NCBI GenBank assembly: GCA_022925895.1
Contig: JAKSYS010000766.1
Location: 1 to 26,856, forward strand
Reading direction: 5' to 3'
Source: Fragilaria crotonensis
Lineage: Eukaryota > Bacillariophyta > Fragilariophyceae > Fragilariales > Fragilariaceae
Length of the DNA: 26,856 bases
Shown: piece by piece, positions 13,313 to 22,637 of the stretch
Layout: every line of letters starts with the position of its first letter
Numbering within the stretch: the first letter of the stretch is position 1
The notes under the pieces: model-generated
Databases searched by the model: none
Seen by the model: only the letters and a program-made list of their open reading frames with translations
What the model was told of the DNA's origin: nothing
Program-made: the position numbers and the translations under genes

Positions 13313-13877
13313 ATTGATATACATTATGAGTTATGATGTATATAGAGAGAGAGGGACATTGGAGTGTTGCAGCTTGTCGATTGTATCCATTTGGCATATA
13401 TGATAGTAGCTACAAGGAAGGGGCAGCAATACCGGTAGTAGAATACTCGGAGTACTAAATTGGTGGAGTTCCAGAAGGTTCAATTTCCACGTGTAGGGCT
13501 GACGTACTGTGAATTGGATACAAAGGGGCTCCTCAGTACGAGTAGTGCAGAGTACCGTAGTACCAGGTACTACCTGGTTCTATGATCGTATGATCACGGG
13601 AGTTTCCCGCCACCTTCAATCAAACCTCTCAAGTTCCTACCCGAATCTCTCCACCATTCAGCGTGAAAAGTGTCTGTATTTCATACGTCTGCAGTTCGAA
13701 ACCCGAATGATGTATCATAGTGGTGTATGGATACAGAAAAAAAAGGGCCGACCATCGCAGACACAAACGTCTAACTTGTTGTCTTGTCTCTTGTCCAATT
13801 CACACATACTCTCTCTCGGACGCGGAGCACCATCAAGAATAACAGCATCAATAACAATACCATCAATTCTTTGAAAA
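13313..13877. other. Intergenic region upstream of ABCF1
   Basis: I see no gene. This stretch holds the 3' end of PDS and the promoter and leader of the ABC ATPase. The bases before the ATG (tttgaaaaatggca) have the A-rich context expected of a eukaryotic start. Confidence 0.4.
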
Positions 13878-16800
13878 ATGGCACGAGGCAAGGGCAAAAA
13901 GGGTCGTAAGAACGATGATTGGTCATCTGATGAGGAGGGAGGTGATGCACCAGTCAACAAGAATAAGAACACCAACACGAACAGCAAAGTGACCAAGCCA
14001 GAAGCAACTGCAGGAGCACCAGCAGGAGCATCAGCAGCAGCAGGAGCAGCAGCAGGAGCAGCAGAAGGATTGTCTCGTAAACAAAAGAAACTACAAAAAC
14101 AACAACAAAAACAAACAACAGCATCGCACAATAAAAAGGGTGGCAGTGATTCGGACGATGACGATGACAAGGACGATATTCTTGCCATTATTTCAGGAGG
14201 TAAAAAGGGAAAGAATAATCATATTGCTGTTGATGATGATGACGACGATGATGATGATGATTACAATCGCCGCAATGTGGCACCTGTTGGTGGGAAAAAG
14301 AAGACGAAGAACAGCAAGGGAGGAAGACCAGCCATGGCATTGTCCCATCATGAGGACAAGGGTGACGACGGTGGGGATGATGATGATGATGAGGAAGATG
14401 AGGTGGAAGAAAAATACACCAAGCCAATCCCCAAAAGAAAGTCTGCTTCGAAAAAAGAGGACCACCGTGTCTCGTTCCAGGAGAAAAACGAAGTCGACGA
14501 CGAGGACGATGACGTCGACTTTGACGAGGAGGAGGAAGACGATGACGATGAAGAAGTGGAACAAATTACGTACGCCATCATTGATGACGATGACGGCGCG
14601 AAGAAAAAGAAGAAGAAAAAGGACAAGGATAAAGATAAGGACAAGAAGGAAAAGAAATCAAAGAAGGACAAGAAGGAGAAAAAGAAGGATAAGAAAGAGA
14701 AAGGTGCCGATGACGACGAACCTGTTGTTCAATCACAACCCAGTCAAGAGGATCGAGGAGTACACTCCGACAAGGAAGAGGTGGAGGTCGCAAAAGTGAC
14801 GGAAAAAGTGGCCACTCTCGCAGTCACTGAACCCGAACCACCAGCTCCACTTGCCCCGGCACCTCCTCCTGCTGCCGCGGCGAAACCGGCAGTACCTAAA
14901 GCTCCAAAGCCACATGCCAAAACAAAGCTGGAATTGCAAATTGAAGAAGCCATGCGAAAGAAAAAGGAAGCAGAACAAGAGGCAGCATTCAAGGTTCAAG
15001 AAGCGGCGCGTCTTGCTGCGGAGAAGGAACGCCAGGAAGCTGAAGAATACGATCGCATGGAAAAGGAGGCGGATGCAATTAGAAAACGAATGGAAGAAGA
15101 AGAACAGCAAGAGTTGGAACAATTTTACGGGCATGGAGATGAAGCGTGGAATGATAAAAGTGCTGCGCAGCGTGCAGCGGAACTCAGTGCCTTGAGTGGG
15201 CCGGACATGACGGTACGTTTCAATCAATTTCGAAATCCATATCTGTACATTCTCGCTGTAAATATCTTGCTGAACAGTTGCCACACTATATTCTTACCCG
15301 CAAAACATTTAATGTATACAGCTCACTCATGGCCCCGACGGCAAGAAGTTAAGCAATAAGGAACGAAAGAAGCTCCTCAAGGATCGTGAGGCCGCTGCTC
15401 GTATGGCAGAATACGAATTGGTGGCAGCCAAGGCCTCCCAAGAGGGAGCACAGTTTGCCTGTTCTCAAACTGCAGTCAACGAGAAAGATCCACAATGGGA
15501 GAACTCCCTTGACATCAACATTCCGAATTTCAGTATCTCCGCAGCTGGAAAAGTCCTCTTCAAAGATGCTGTCTTGTCGATTACCAAAGGAAGGCGCTAC
15601 GGATTGGTTGGTCCCAATGGAAAGGGAAAGAGTACCCTGCTCAAAATGATTGCATCGGGCGACCTCAAGATTCCACCGCGTGTCGATTTCCTTTACGTGG
15701 AGCAGGAAGTTGTTGCCGACGATACCCCTGCTGTGGAGGCAGTCCTTAAGGCAGATATGAAGAGATGGAGTTTACTCAAGGAAGAAGAGACATTGATGAA
15801 GGCCCTTGACGCTGGCGACGAGGACATGGCCAAAATTGAACGCCTCCAAGTTGTCACGGGGGAGCTCGTCAGTATGGGAGCTGATTCCGCCGAGGCGAAG
15901 GCAAGACGAATTCTTTTTGGACTTGGCTTTGATATGGATATGCAAGTCAAGCCCACCAAAATGTTCTCGGGTGGTTGGAGAATGAGAATATCGTTGGCTC
16001 GCGCACTCTTTGTGGAACCAACACTTCTGATGCTTGATGAACCGACAAATCATCTTGATTTGAATGCTGTCATTTGGCTTGATGATTATTTGCAACGTTG
16101 GAAAAAGACGCTCTTGGTCGTCTCGCATGACCAAGATTTCCTCAACAGTGTCACCCAAGAGATCCTTCACATTGAAGACCTCAAGCTTGTGTCGTACAAA
16201 GGAAACTACGACAGTTTCAAGAAGGCTGAAAAGATTAAATTCGAGCAAACAGTCAAGGCATGGGAGAAGCAAGAGAAGCGCCTTCGCGAGCTCAAGCGAT
16301 CTGGCCAGTCAAAGCAAAAGCTCAGGAGAGTGTCATGAAGAACGCCAAGCGCGAGCCTGGTGGTCGGAACAATAAAAAGACGAACGATGCCATTGCCTCT
16401 GGATCGCAGACAGCTACGCAGGCAGCCCTTATCAATCGCCCGAAGGAGTATCACGTGCAATTTCATTTCACGGATGTGGCGGATATCGGTCGTCCAGTAA
16501 TGGAAATCAACCAGGTTCATTTCCGGTACTCTCCAAAGTATCCTGTCATCTTTGATAAAGTGGACTTTGGTATCGATATGGACAGCCGTATTTGTATTGT
16601 TGGTCCTAACGGAGCTGGAAAGAGTACGCTACTGAAGCTCATGACAGGCGAGATTGAACCAACCCGTGGTGAAATCAGGCGCAACCCTCGTCTGAGAATG
16701 GGTGTGTACAATCAGCACTTTGTCGACAAACTTCCAATGAACAAGACTCCTGTGGAATTCCTAAGGGATAGGTTCCAAAGCGAAGACTACCAAAGTGTGC

Positions 16801-17246
16801 GAAACCGCCTCGGCAAGTACGGGTTGGAAGGGCATGCCCACGAAGTTGTCATGCGAGACTTGAGTGGAGGGCAGAAGGCTCGTGTTACCTTTGTTGAGTT
16901 AAGCCTCCAAGAGCCGCACCTACTGCTTCTCGATGAACCAACTAACAACTTGGACATTGAAAGTATTGATGCTTTGATTGATGCCATCAATGAGTTCTCC
17001 GGCGGTATTATTGTTGTCACGCACGATCAGCGGCTCATCGAAAATTGTCAGTGTAATTTATGGGTTGTCGAGAAGCAGAAGGTGACTCCCTGGGAGAAGG
17101 GCTTTAGTGATTACAAGGAAACATTGTTGACTGAGATGGAGGAACAGATTGAGAAAGAGTCCATGTTGCGACAAAAGAAATTGGAGGAAGCTGCCAAGGT
17201 CAAGGCGGAGAAGTTGGCTCTGTTGGCAAGCAGGCTAAAGCGTTAG
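13878..17246 (+). CDS. ABCF1: ABCF1-type ABC ATPase with one-base frameshift
   Basis: ABCF1 (ABC50) proteins are soluble twin-ATPase translation factors that bind eIF2 and ribosomes; they are not transporters. Exon 1 (13878-15212) encodes 445 residues: acidic runs at about 119-128, 163-178 and 207-228, a Lys-rich block at 242-276, an Ala/Pro linker, and a charged, probably coiled-coil stretch at 348-415. Exon 2 (15322-17246) encodes two ABC domains. The first has Walker [10 protein letters not shown] (542-550), signature SGGW (661-664) and Walker B ending in Asp684-Glu685. The second has GPNGAGKST (873-881), LSGGQ (near 960) and [12 protein letters not shown] (Asp near 983). In the linker the frame must slip back one base at about 16314, or one base is missing there, to pass from SGQSK into AKAQESV; otherwise translation stops at 16336-16338. 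Correcting for it gives 1086 residues. Confidence 0.92.
15213..15321 (+). other. ABCF1 intron
   Basis: A 109-nt GT-AG phase-0 intron (gtacgtttc...gtatacag) links GPDMT to [18 protein letters not shown]. The latter is the lysine-rich helix that precedes the first ABC domain in ABCF1 proteins. Confidence 0.88.
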
Positions 17247-17293
17247 AAATTATTCGAAATCGAACTTGACTTCGCGTTTTTCTCGGCGAGCGT
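17188..17293 (+). repeat. Tandem duplication of ABCF1 3' end, unit 1
   Basis: This unit covers the last 18 codons of ABCF1, its stop and ~45 nt of 3' sequence. It is repeated at 17305-17412 (offset 117 nt). Confidence 0.85.
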
Positions 17294-17304
17294 ATCTTAT
17301 TTCC

Positions 17305-17412
17305 AAGCTGCCAAGGTCAAGGCAGAGAAGTTGGTTCTATTGGCATGCAGGCTAAAGTGTTAAATACGTTTCAGTGTCGAACGCGAGTTCGCGTTTTTCC
17401 ACGTCGAGGGTG
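17305..17412 (+). repeat. Tandem duplication of ABCF1 3' end, unit 2
   Basis: This copy starts aagctgccaaggtcaaggca and runs parallel to unit 1 for about 105 nt. The coding part is much better conserved than the part after the stop. It lies beyond the ABCF1 stop and is not translated as part of the gene. Confidence 0.85.
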
Positions 17413-17975
17413 TCGCATGTCCATGTCAGTTTTGGAGCACCGTGGAAGTGACGTGCAAAAAATGGTCCGTTTCGTCAACGTATTGAACGTTGAACGTAGG
17501 CGTTTGCACTGGACAGTAGACCTAATTCACCATTCGCAATCACAATTACAAATAGAAGTACTCATTGAATGTCATTAAAAAATTGACTCGAATCCCGATG
17601 ATCGATTGTGGCTCATATTCGTCGACGCACATGAAGTCCGTACATGACGAAAGAACAACGTTGAGATTGTTCATCAATTCGTACATGGATTCATCAAATC
17701 GGTTGAAACCTCGTGTGCCAAGTTTGGGTGCAGAACCTATCATCCTGATGAATCGGAGTATGCTGTAGAAGGTATGCTTTCCCTCACGAAAACGGCTCAT
17801 TTGATCATACAGTAGCTCAGGCAAATGGGCTATTTTTACTTTATTACCCCTTACCAGCATATTGGTACTGCATCTTGAAGTCCGCCGCGCCGCACAGGTT
17901 GCCTGACAAAACTATTCATTCCGTTATCTTGAACGCGACAGGTTCGTACAAAGTGAGTGACGGATCCTGTATCCT
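17413..17975. other. Spacer between ABCF1 and the first LRR gene
   Basis: I recognise no gene. Overlapping short frames on both strands (about 17546-17860) have no motif. The right end, near 17920-17960 (ccgttatcttga), resembles the 3' flank of the second LRR copy. Confidence 0.35.
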
Positions 17976-19133
17976 TTATCCTATCACTTGTTCCTTTGAA
18001 CAAAAGGGATATGGACTATAACCGGACTTGCAACAACCTGAATTACATTTGACTTCATCACAGTCAATATAGACAGATGTTTGGCCTGCGCAGAGGGATG
18101 GCGGAATTGTCCCCGACAACAGATTGCTAGAAAAACCCAATTCACTTAATTGTGTCAAGAGCCCGATCTCGCTTGGGATTTTAGAAGTCAACTTATTCCT
18201 GGAGAAATCCAACCCAGTGAGCTTTACCAAGCGCCCGATCTCACTTGGAATCTTGCCAGTCAACAAATTTCCAGTATTCAGCTCAAAGTCGATGGGTATC
18301 ATGAGTATGATTGCCCCACCGAAATCCAACCGAGTCAACTTTGCCAAGCGCCCGATCTCACTCGGAATTGTTGAAACCAACTCATTGCCTGCAAAACTCA
18401 ACCGATCGAGCTGTGTTAGGCGCCCGATCACACTCGGAATCTTCCCAGTCAAATGATTGAAGTCGAAGCCCAATGCAATCAGCCTTGTCAAGCGCCCGAT
18501 CTCATTGGGAATTGATGAAGTCAATGCATTCAAAAGGAAATCCAAACCTGTTAGCCGTGTCAAGAACCCGATCTCAGAAGGAATTGTTGAAGTCAATCCG
18601 TTGCCGGCGAAACCCAAGTACTCAAGATCGGTCAAGAGTCCAATCTCAGATGGAATTGTCGAAGACGTCGTCATGAAGGAAATATCCAAATACGTCAGTT
18701 GTGTCAAGAGCCCAATCTCACTTGGAATTTTTAAACCCTGCGTTGGCGAGTCTTGGTTTGGGTTTATAAAGGACCTTGCCTCCAGGCATGCAGCCAATGG
18801 TGTGAGGGAGAGGAAATTACAGGCGATTATGAAGTGTTCGTTAAGGGACGGCGTTGGACGACGAGTCGTTGGACGGCGCGTTGTTGGACGGCGCGTTGTT
18901 GGACGGCGTGTTGTTGGACGACGAGTTGTTGGGCGGCGAGTTGTTGGACGGCGTGTTGTTGGACGACGAGTTGTTGGACGGTGTGTTGTTGGACGACGAG
19001 TTGTTGGGCGGCGAGTCGTTGGACGGCGCGTTGTTGGACGAGACGATTGTGGCTGCGTGGGTAGAGCTGCTGCTCCTGACGACAGCAACGTGGTCAGCAA
19101 CGTCAACCAGTACAATGAAAAGATCCTCATCAT
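17976..19133 (-). CDS. Secreted PTTRR-repeat LRR protein (copy 1)
   Basis: This gene encodes about 385 residues. The chosen start (MMRIFSLYW) opens directly into a signal peptide of about 23 residues. It aligns with the paralogue at 24733-26445, although the frame is open to an ATG at 19226. After the signal come twelve RPTTR pentapeptides (one reads RPTTH), then plant-type leucine-rich repeats of about 24 residues with the IPSEIGxLxxL pattern. One irregular, longer repeat (GGAIILMIPIDFELN) interrupts them. The C-terminus is Cys-rich (IDCDEVKCNSGCC...YPFC). There is no transmembrane segment, kinase or GPI-type tail, so the product is probably secreted or wall-bound. Molecular recognition or adhesion is inference from the LRR fold. 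The pentapeptide tract is very basic and could be O-glycosylated or bind acidic wall polymers (speculative). Confidence 0.85.
   Translation of the reverse strand: MMRIFSLYWLTLLTTLLSSGAAALPTQPQSSRPTTRRPTTRRPTTRRPTTHRPTTRRPTTRRPTTRRPTTRRPTTRRPTTRRPTTRRPTTRRPTPSLNEHFIIACNFLSLTPLAACLEARSFINPNQDSPTQGLKIPSEIGLLTQLTYLDISFMTTSSTIPSEIGLLTDLEYLGFAGNGLTSTIPSEIGFLTRLTGLDFLLNALTSSIPNEIGRLTRLIALGFDFNHLTGKIPSVIGRLTQLDRLSFAGNELVSTIPSEIGRLAKLTRLDFGGAIILMIPIDFELNTGNLLTGKIPSEIGRLVKLTGLDFSRNKLTSKIPSEIGLLTQLSELGFSSNLLSGTIPPSLCAGQTSVYIDCDEVKCNSGCCKSGYSPYPFCSKEQVIG
18854..19033 (-). repeat. 15-bp minisatellite, 12 units (PTTRR tract, copy 1)
   Basis: Twelve in-register 15-bp units (plus-strand form ttggacggcgagttg with variants) encode the Arg-Pro-Thr-Thr-Arg repeat on the minus strand. 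Variation is mostly at synonymous sites. Confidence 0.9.
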
Positions 19134-19233
19134 CGAGTTGATGTAGTTGTGTAATGGTAGTTCAGCGTTTTCAGTATGATCAGTGTGAGAAATCCAACGG
19201 AAGCGATAGTGTTCTGATAACAACAACTGGAGG

Positions 19234-20251
19234 ATGGCCTTGGAATCGATACAACCGGAGTTATCGACAAGGGAATGAAAGAGGCAGTGACTTTGATCTT
19301 CGTCGAGATCAAGATTGGAACCGCGAGAAATTGAACTTAAGAAAAAAGTACTTCGGTAAAAATTGTGATGTTAAAGAGCGGTAAAAGTGGATTTAATCAT
19401 GACGTGAGATGCAGTAGGGGAGCTGTAGCCGTTGGGACGGTTTTTAGTTTTGTGGATGATCATTCCGCCAAGGAGGGACTGAGAGGCAGAATACAAGCGA
19501 CTTCCATCCGCGGATAGGTGCATTCCGATAACTACTAGCTAGCACATGGATTTTGGATTTACGCTTTACTGTAACAGACGCGTTTGGTGTCATCCCTGTT
19601 CAGGTGATGCCACAGGAAACTGGACACTTGGCGTGATGTTGCAAGAATATGCTGCAACCGGTGCGTCATTTAGAGAGTTCTGGGTTCTGGGCTTTTGGAA
19701 ATCTCTATGAACATAATACATAAATCCATGGAGTGAATTCAAGCAAGAATTGGGAAAAGTTTTGCGTGCACGACGCTATCATTCGTCGAGTACCGCATTG
19801 TGTGCTCCGGCCCTCGGACGTTTGGTTACAACAAGCAGAAAGCAGAAACGAGATTTTCCAGTCTTTAGGCAGTCATCGCATGACCTTCATTCAGGTCATT
19901 CTTTATATATATCGTATACCCCCGTTACCGAGCATGGCATGCATGATTTCACGCATTGCATACCTGAAATCAATTGCAGAACAGCGACGGGCAACGCAGG
20001 CCCTGGATTAAAATCTGAAACGCTTACGACGTAGAACAGGTTTGTGAACTGTGTAGAGAGGCGCACTCGCTTATTTTTACTCCGTTATCTTGACCATAGC
20101 ATTGGCATTGCATGTTGCGTTCCAAGTTCCAACGCACTGCGCAGATTTTAATTCGTCAGATGTGAAACAATTCATTTCATGATCTAAAAAAAACACTATC
20201 GTTGAAAATGATTAAAGGATCGGTGTCCTGTCACTTGGTCCTACTAACTTA
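19234..20251. other. Spacer between LRR copies 1 and 2
   Basis: The left part is the 5' flank of copy 1. It shares landmarks with the 5' flank of copy 3, including the 15-mer cgcgtttggtgtcat at 19579-19593 and 26693-26707. The right part is the 3' flank of copy 2. It shares a 20-mer at 19991-20010 with the 3' flank of copy 3 (24487-24506) and a 17-mer at 20167-20183 with 24649-24665. Overlapping 92-94 codon frames at 19733-20034 have no motif I recognise. Confidence 0.5.
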
Positions 20252-21088
20252 CTAACAATACCCGAATGGCGATTTACCTGAGCCGCAACAATTCGATGAA
20301 CAAGTGACTTCATCGCAGTCAATGTAGACATAAATTAGGGATGGCGAGCAGATGGACGATGGAATAGTCCCCGACAACCGATTGTTGTACAAGGCCAACA
20401 TATCTAGTCGAGTCAATCGCCCAATTTGACTCGGAATCCTACCAGTCAACTGATTGTCGGCCATGTACAACTGATCGAGCTGTGTCAAGCGCCCGATCTC
20501 ACTCGGAATACTTCCAGTCAACTGATTGATGCGATTGGTGGTGGGATAGGCAAAATTAAAATAGGGATCGCTGAAAGACAACCTTACGAGTTTTTCCAAG
20601 CGCCCGATCTCACTCGGAATGCTCCCTGTCAACGAATTCACTGAGAAATCCAACGAATCCAGCTGAGAAAGTCGTCCAATCGCACTCGGAATGCTGCCCG
20701 TCAACTTATTGAAGCTGAAATCCAAAACAATCAGCTCTATCAAGCTCCCGATCGCATTCGGAATGCTGCCCGTCAACTTATTGTAGTTGAAACCCAAGTA
20801 CGTCAGCTTTGTCAATCGCCCAAGCTCTCTAGGAATTGTTGATTTCAATTTCAAAGCACTCAGGAAAGGACCCGAGAAACTCAAATGCTCCAAATTTGTC
20901 AAGAGCCCTATCTCACTTTGAATAGGGCTAGACACATTAGAAAAACTCAAAGATGTCATCTGTGTCAAGATCCCAATCTCACTTGCAATTGGAGAAGAAA
21001 TACCGACAAAATCAGTTTTCCTTCGACATTCAGCCAATGATTGGACGTAAAAGCAATTGCAAGCAATCCTGTACTGTTCAATAACTTG
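20252..21088 (-). pseudogene. 5'-truncated LRR paralogue (copy 2)
   Basis: The first Met in frame (21035-21037) gives 261 residues, but family similarity extends upstream to 21088 (a QYRIACNC...SLAEC stretch matching the paralogues). There an in-frame stop at 21089-21091 ends it. No signal peptide or PTTRR repeat is found in the upstream 200 bp. What remains is about eight plant-type LRRs, including one irregular longer repeat in the same relative place as in the other two copies, and the C-terminal Cys motif (IDCDEVTCSSNCC...FGYC). The frame is intact across the LRR region, so decay may be recent, or the protein may be made as a cytosolic LRR. A missing upstream exon is possible but I see none. 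Confidence 0.7.
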
Positions 21089-21378
21089 TTATAGTTGGCT
21101 TACTCGCTGTATGTCACGGATCGGGCTGTATGACTCACTGTACGTTGCCTTTGTTGTCATCTACAGCTCTGCGTACTCAGATTTGACGTCAGAGCATAAG
21201 ATGGAACGTTGCTTCGAATTACATAATCCACATGGTGTCGGCAGCAAGTTTTAGCGATAACAAGACCCAAAAAAGCAAAACACGACTTGTTTTTTACGAA
21301 CACACCCGGAGATGATCAACAACTAACCCGGAAATTGTCAAGATTTGGCGTGATTTGGCGTTGTTTGGCGTTGACCAT

Positions 21379-21740
21379 GACAAAAGTGCCTATTGTGCAG
21401 TCACTTGATGCCGGACAGCAAGAAGGTGATTGCAAGACCCAAAAGGTGGACAAGACAGAGCCTTTGATGTGATTGAAAGGGTTCTTGTCGGTGTTTTTGG
21501 GGACAGGGGACATGATCATTGTGAAGATGATATTTAACACGGCAATTTAACACGTGAAAATCTAAAATTGACAAAAGTGCCGATTGTGCAGCCATTAGAT
21601 GCCAGACCACAAAAAGTGATCACAATTCAAGATGGGCATGACAGAGCTTTTGTTGTGATAGAAAGTAGTGTTGTCGGTAAATTCAGAGATAGCAGTCATG
21701 ATCATTGTGAAGATGAGATTTAACACGGATTTCACCACGT
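21379..21740 (+). repeat. Diverged ~170-bp tandem direct repeat
   Basis: Unit 1 begins gacaaaagtgcctattgtgc at 21379. Unit 2 begins gacaaaagtgccgattgtgc at 21570, an offset of 191. Further matches include catgatcattgtgaagatga and atttaacacgg near the unit ends. The units differ by many substitutions and small indels, so the duplication is not recent. Confidence 0.8.
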
Positions 21741-22133
21741 AAAATCCGAAGATTGATTTTTGTACGGTGAATTTTTGGATAATTTGTCCTTTCCAGAGCG
21801 ATTCATTTAGGACAAAAAGTTTTGCGACGACCACAAAATTGGTCTTTCTTTGCATCAATGTATCTCCACCATTTTTAGGACAAAATAGGAAAGCAGCACT
21901 GATTTGGAAAGGTCATGAAGTCAGGAACAGGATTTACGACTACGATTTTAGTGGTATTGGAAATCTGGAGATAGCGAGGATCGCCAAAAATTGTCCTTTT
22001 TTTGTCCTACACTTTTCAATGTTTGGGGTTATTATTTCTCAGAACGTACTTTGTGTGAAACCTTCCTACAGTAATTTACCTACGGTACTACGTACTATTT
22101 TCTACGATTAGAGTATCATCTCCGGTGATAGCC

Positions 22134-22170
22134 ACTAGAGACCATTCGGGCTCTGGAGCAGTGGCCCGAT
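22134..22170 (-). repeat. 37-bp interspersed repeat, copy B (inverted)
   Basis: The reverse complement matches copy A at 2503-2539 with only two clear differences in the middle (ccactgct for ctgctcct-type positions). Confidence 0.7.
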
Positions 22171-22231
22171 CCAGCCAGCCCCTCGTTAAAGTGCCGTTAC
22201 TATTCTTATTTTTGTATGATCGAAAAACTCA

Positions 22232-22438
22232 TTCTTCATTACAGAGTAGATAACGGTTTCTCAGTTCATGTAAAGCTTGATTTCTCAACCAATTCCTCAA
22301 ACGACGCTGAGATAGTGCATCGTTATGCTCCTTGGGTTGGCTTGTACACTGTACCACGAGATGCACGGACTCATCGTTGTTCGGCTTTTTGGTGAAGTCG
22401 ATTTGAGGCCTGAAATTGACCTTCCACGTGGACGAAAA
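22232..22438 (-). pseudogene. Open frame, possible transposase tail
   Basis: On the minus strand this frame is open for 69 codons (stop codon at 22229-22231) and has protein-like composition, but no ATG at its start. The end reads HNDALSQRRLRNWLRNQALHELRNR. It loosely resembles the C-terminal tails of diatom DDE-type transposases, where an Arg/Asn-rich helix and a His-x-x-Leu segment follow the catalytic domain. This resemblance is weak and from memory of the general pattern. Confidence 0.25.
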
Positions 22439-22442
22439 TTAG

Positions 22443-22637
22443 AAATGTACTAATTCCCATGTAGGCTGTACGAGGAAAAAAAATCTGAATTGCAGAGAAT
22501 TTCGAAGTGCTCTGTCACCAAACGCACTCGCACCACTATCTGACAATGAGAAATCCGTCCATGAAGTGATCCATTGTCATCAAGATGATGCTGGTGGTGC
22601 CTGCAAAGCCATGTTCAAAAACGTCACAGGCAGTTGA
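22443..22637 (+). pseudogene. Open frame of unknown family
   Basis: A 64-codon frame ends in TGA at 22635-22637 and reads like protein (LSPNALAPLSDNEKSVHEVI and a CKAMFKNVTGS end) but has no start near its beginning. A downstream frame gives GWDRRSVVVDTPDS, loosely like the DTPG box of AIG1-type GTPases, but no P-loop is visible. It could be a remnant of a broken gene; I assign no function. Confidence 0.2.

Larger units (their letters stand above)
21098..22231. other. Spacer with tandem duplication
   Basis: No gene is recognised. The stretch contains a diverged ~170-bp tandem duplication (21379-21550 and 21570-21740), TTTGTCC-type words (21781, 21995) and the inverted copy of the 37-bp interspersed repeat (22134-22170). 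Confidence 0.4.

Noticed and set aside
14188-14793. Several minus-strand and shifted frames rich in Ser, His, Arg or Met across the ABCF1 N-terminus
   Set aside because: They come from reading GAT/GAC and AAG runs in other frames. The plus-strand frame continues into a clear ABC ATPase.
16309-16322. Programmed -1 ribosomal frameshift site in ABCF1
   Set aside because: There is no canonical slippery heptamer or obvious downstream pseudoknot. ABCF1 genes are not known to use one, so a missing base is simpler.
18854-19141. Plus-strand frame rich in [10 protein letters not shown] repeats (and a similar one at 26154-26447)
   Set aside because: It is antisense to the 15-bp PTTRR minisatellite, with no LRR or other domain attached in this orientation.
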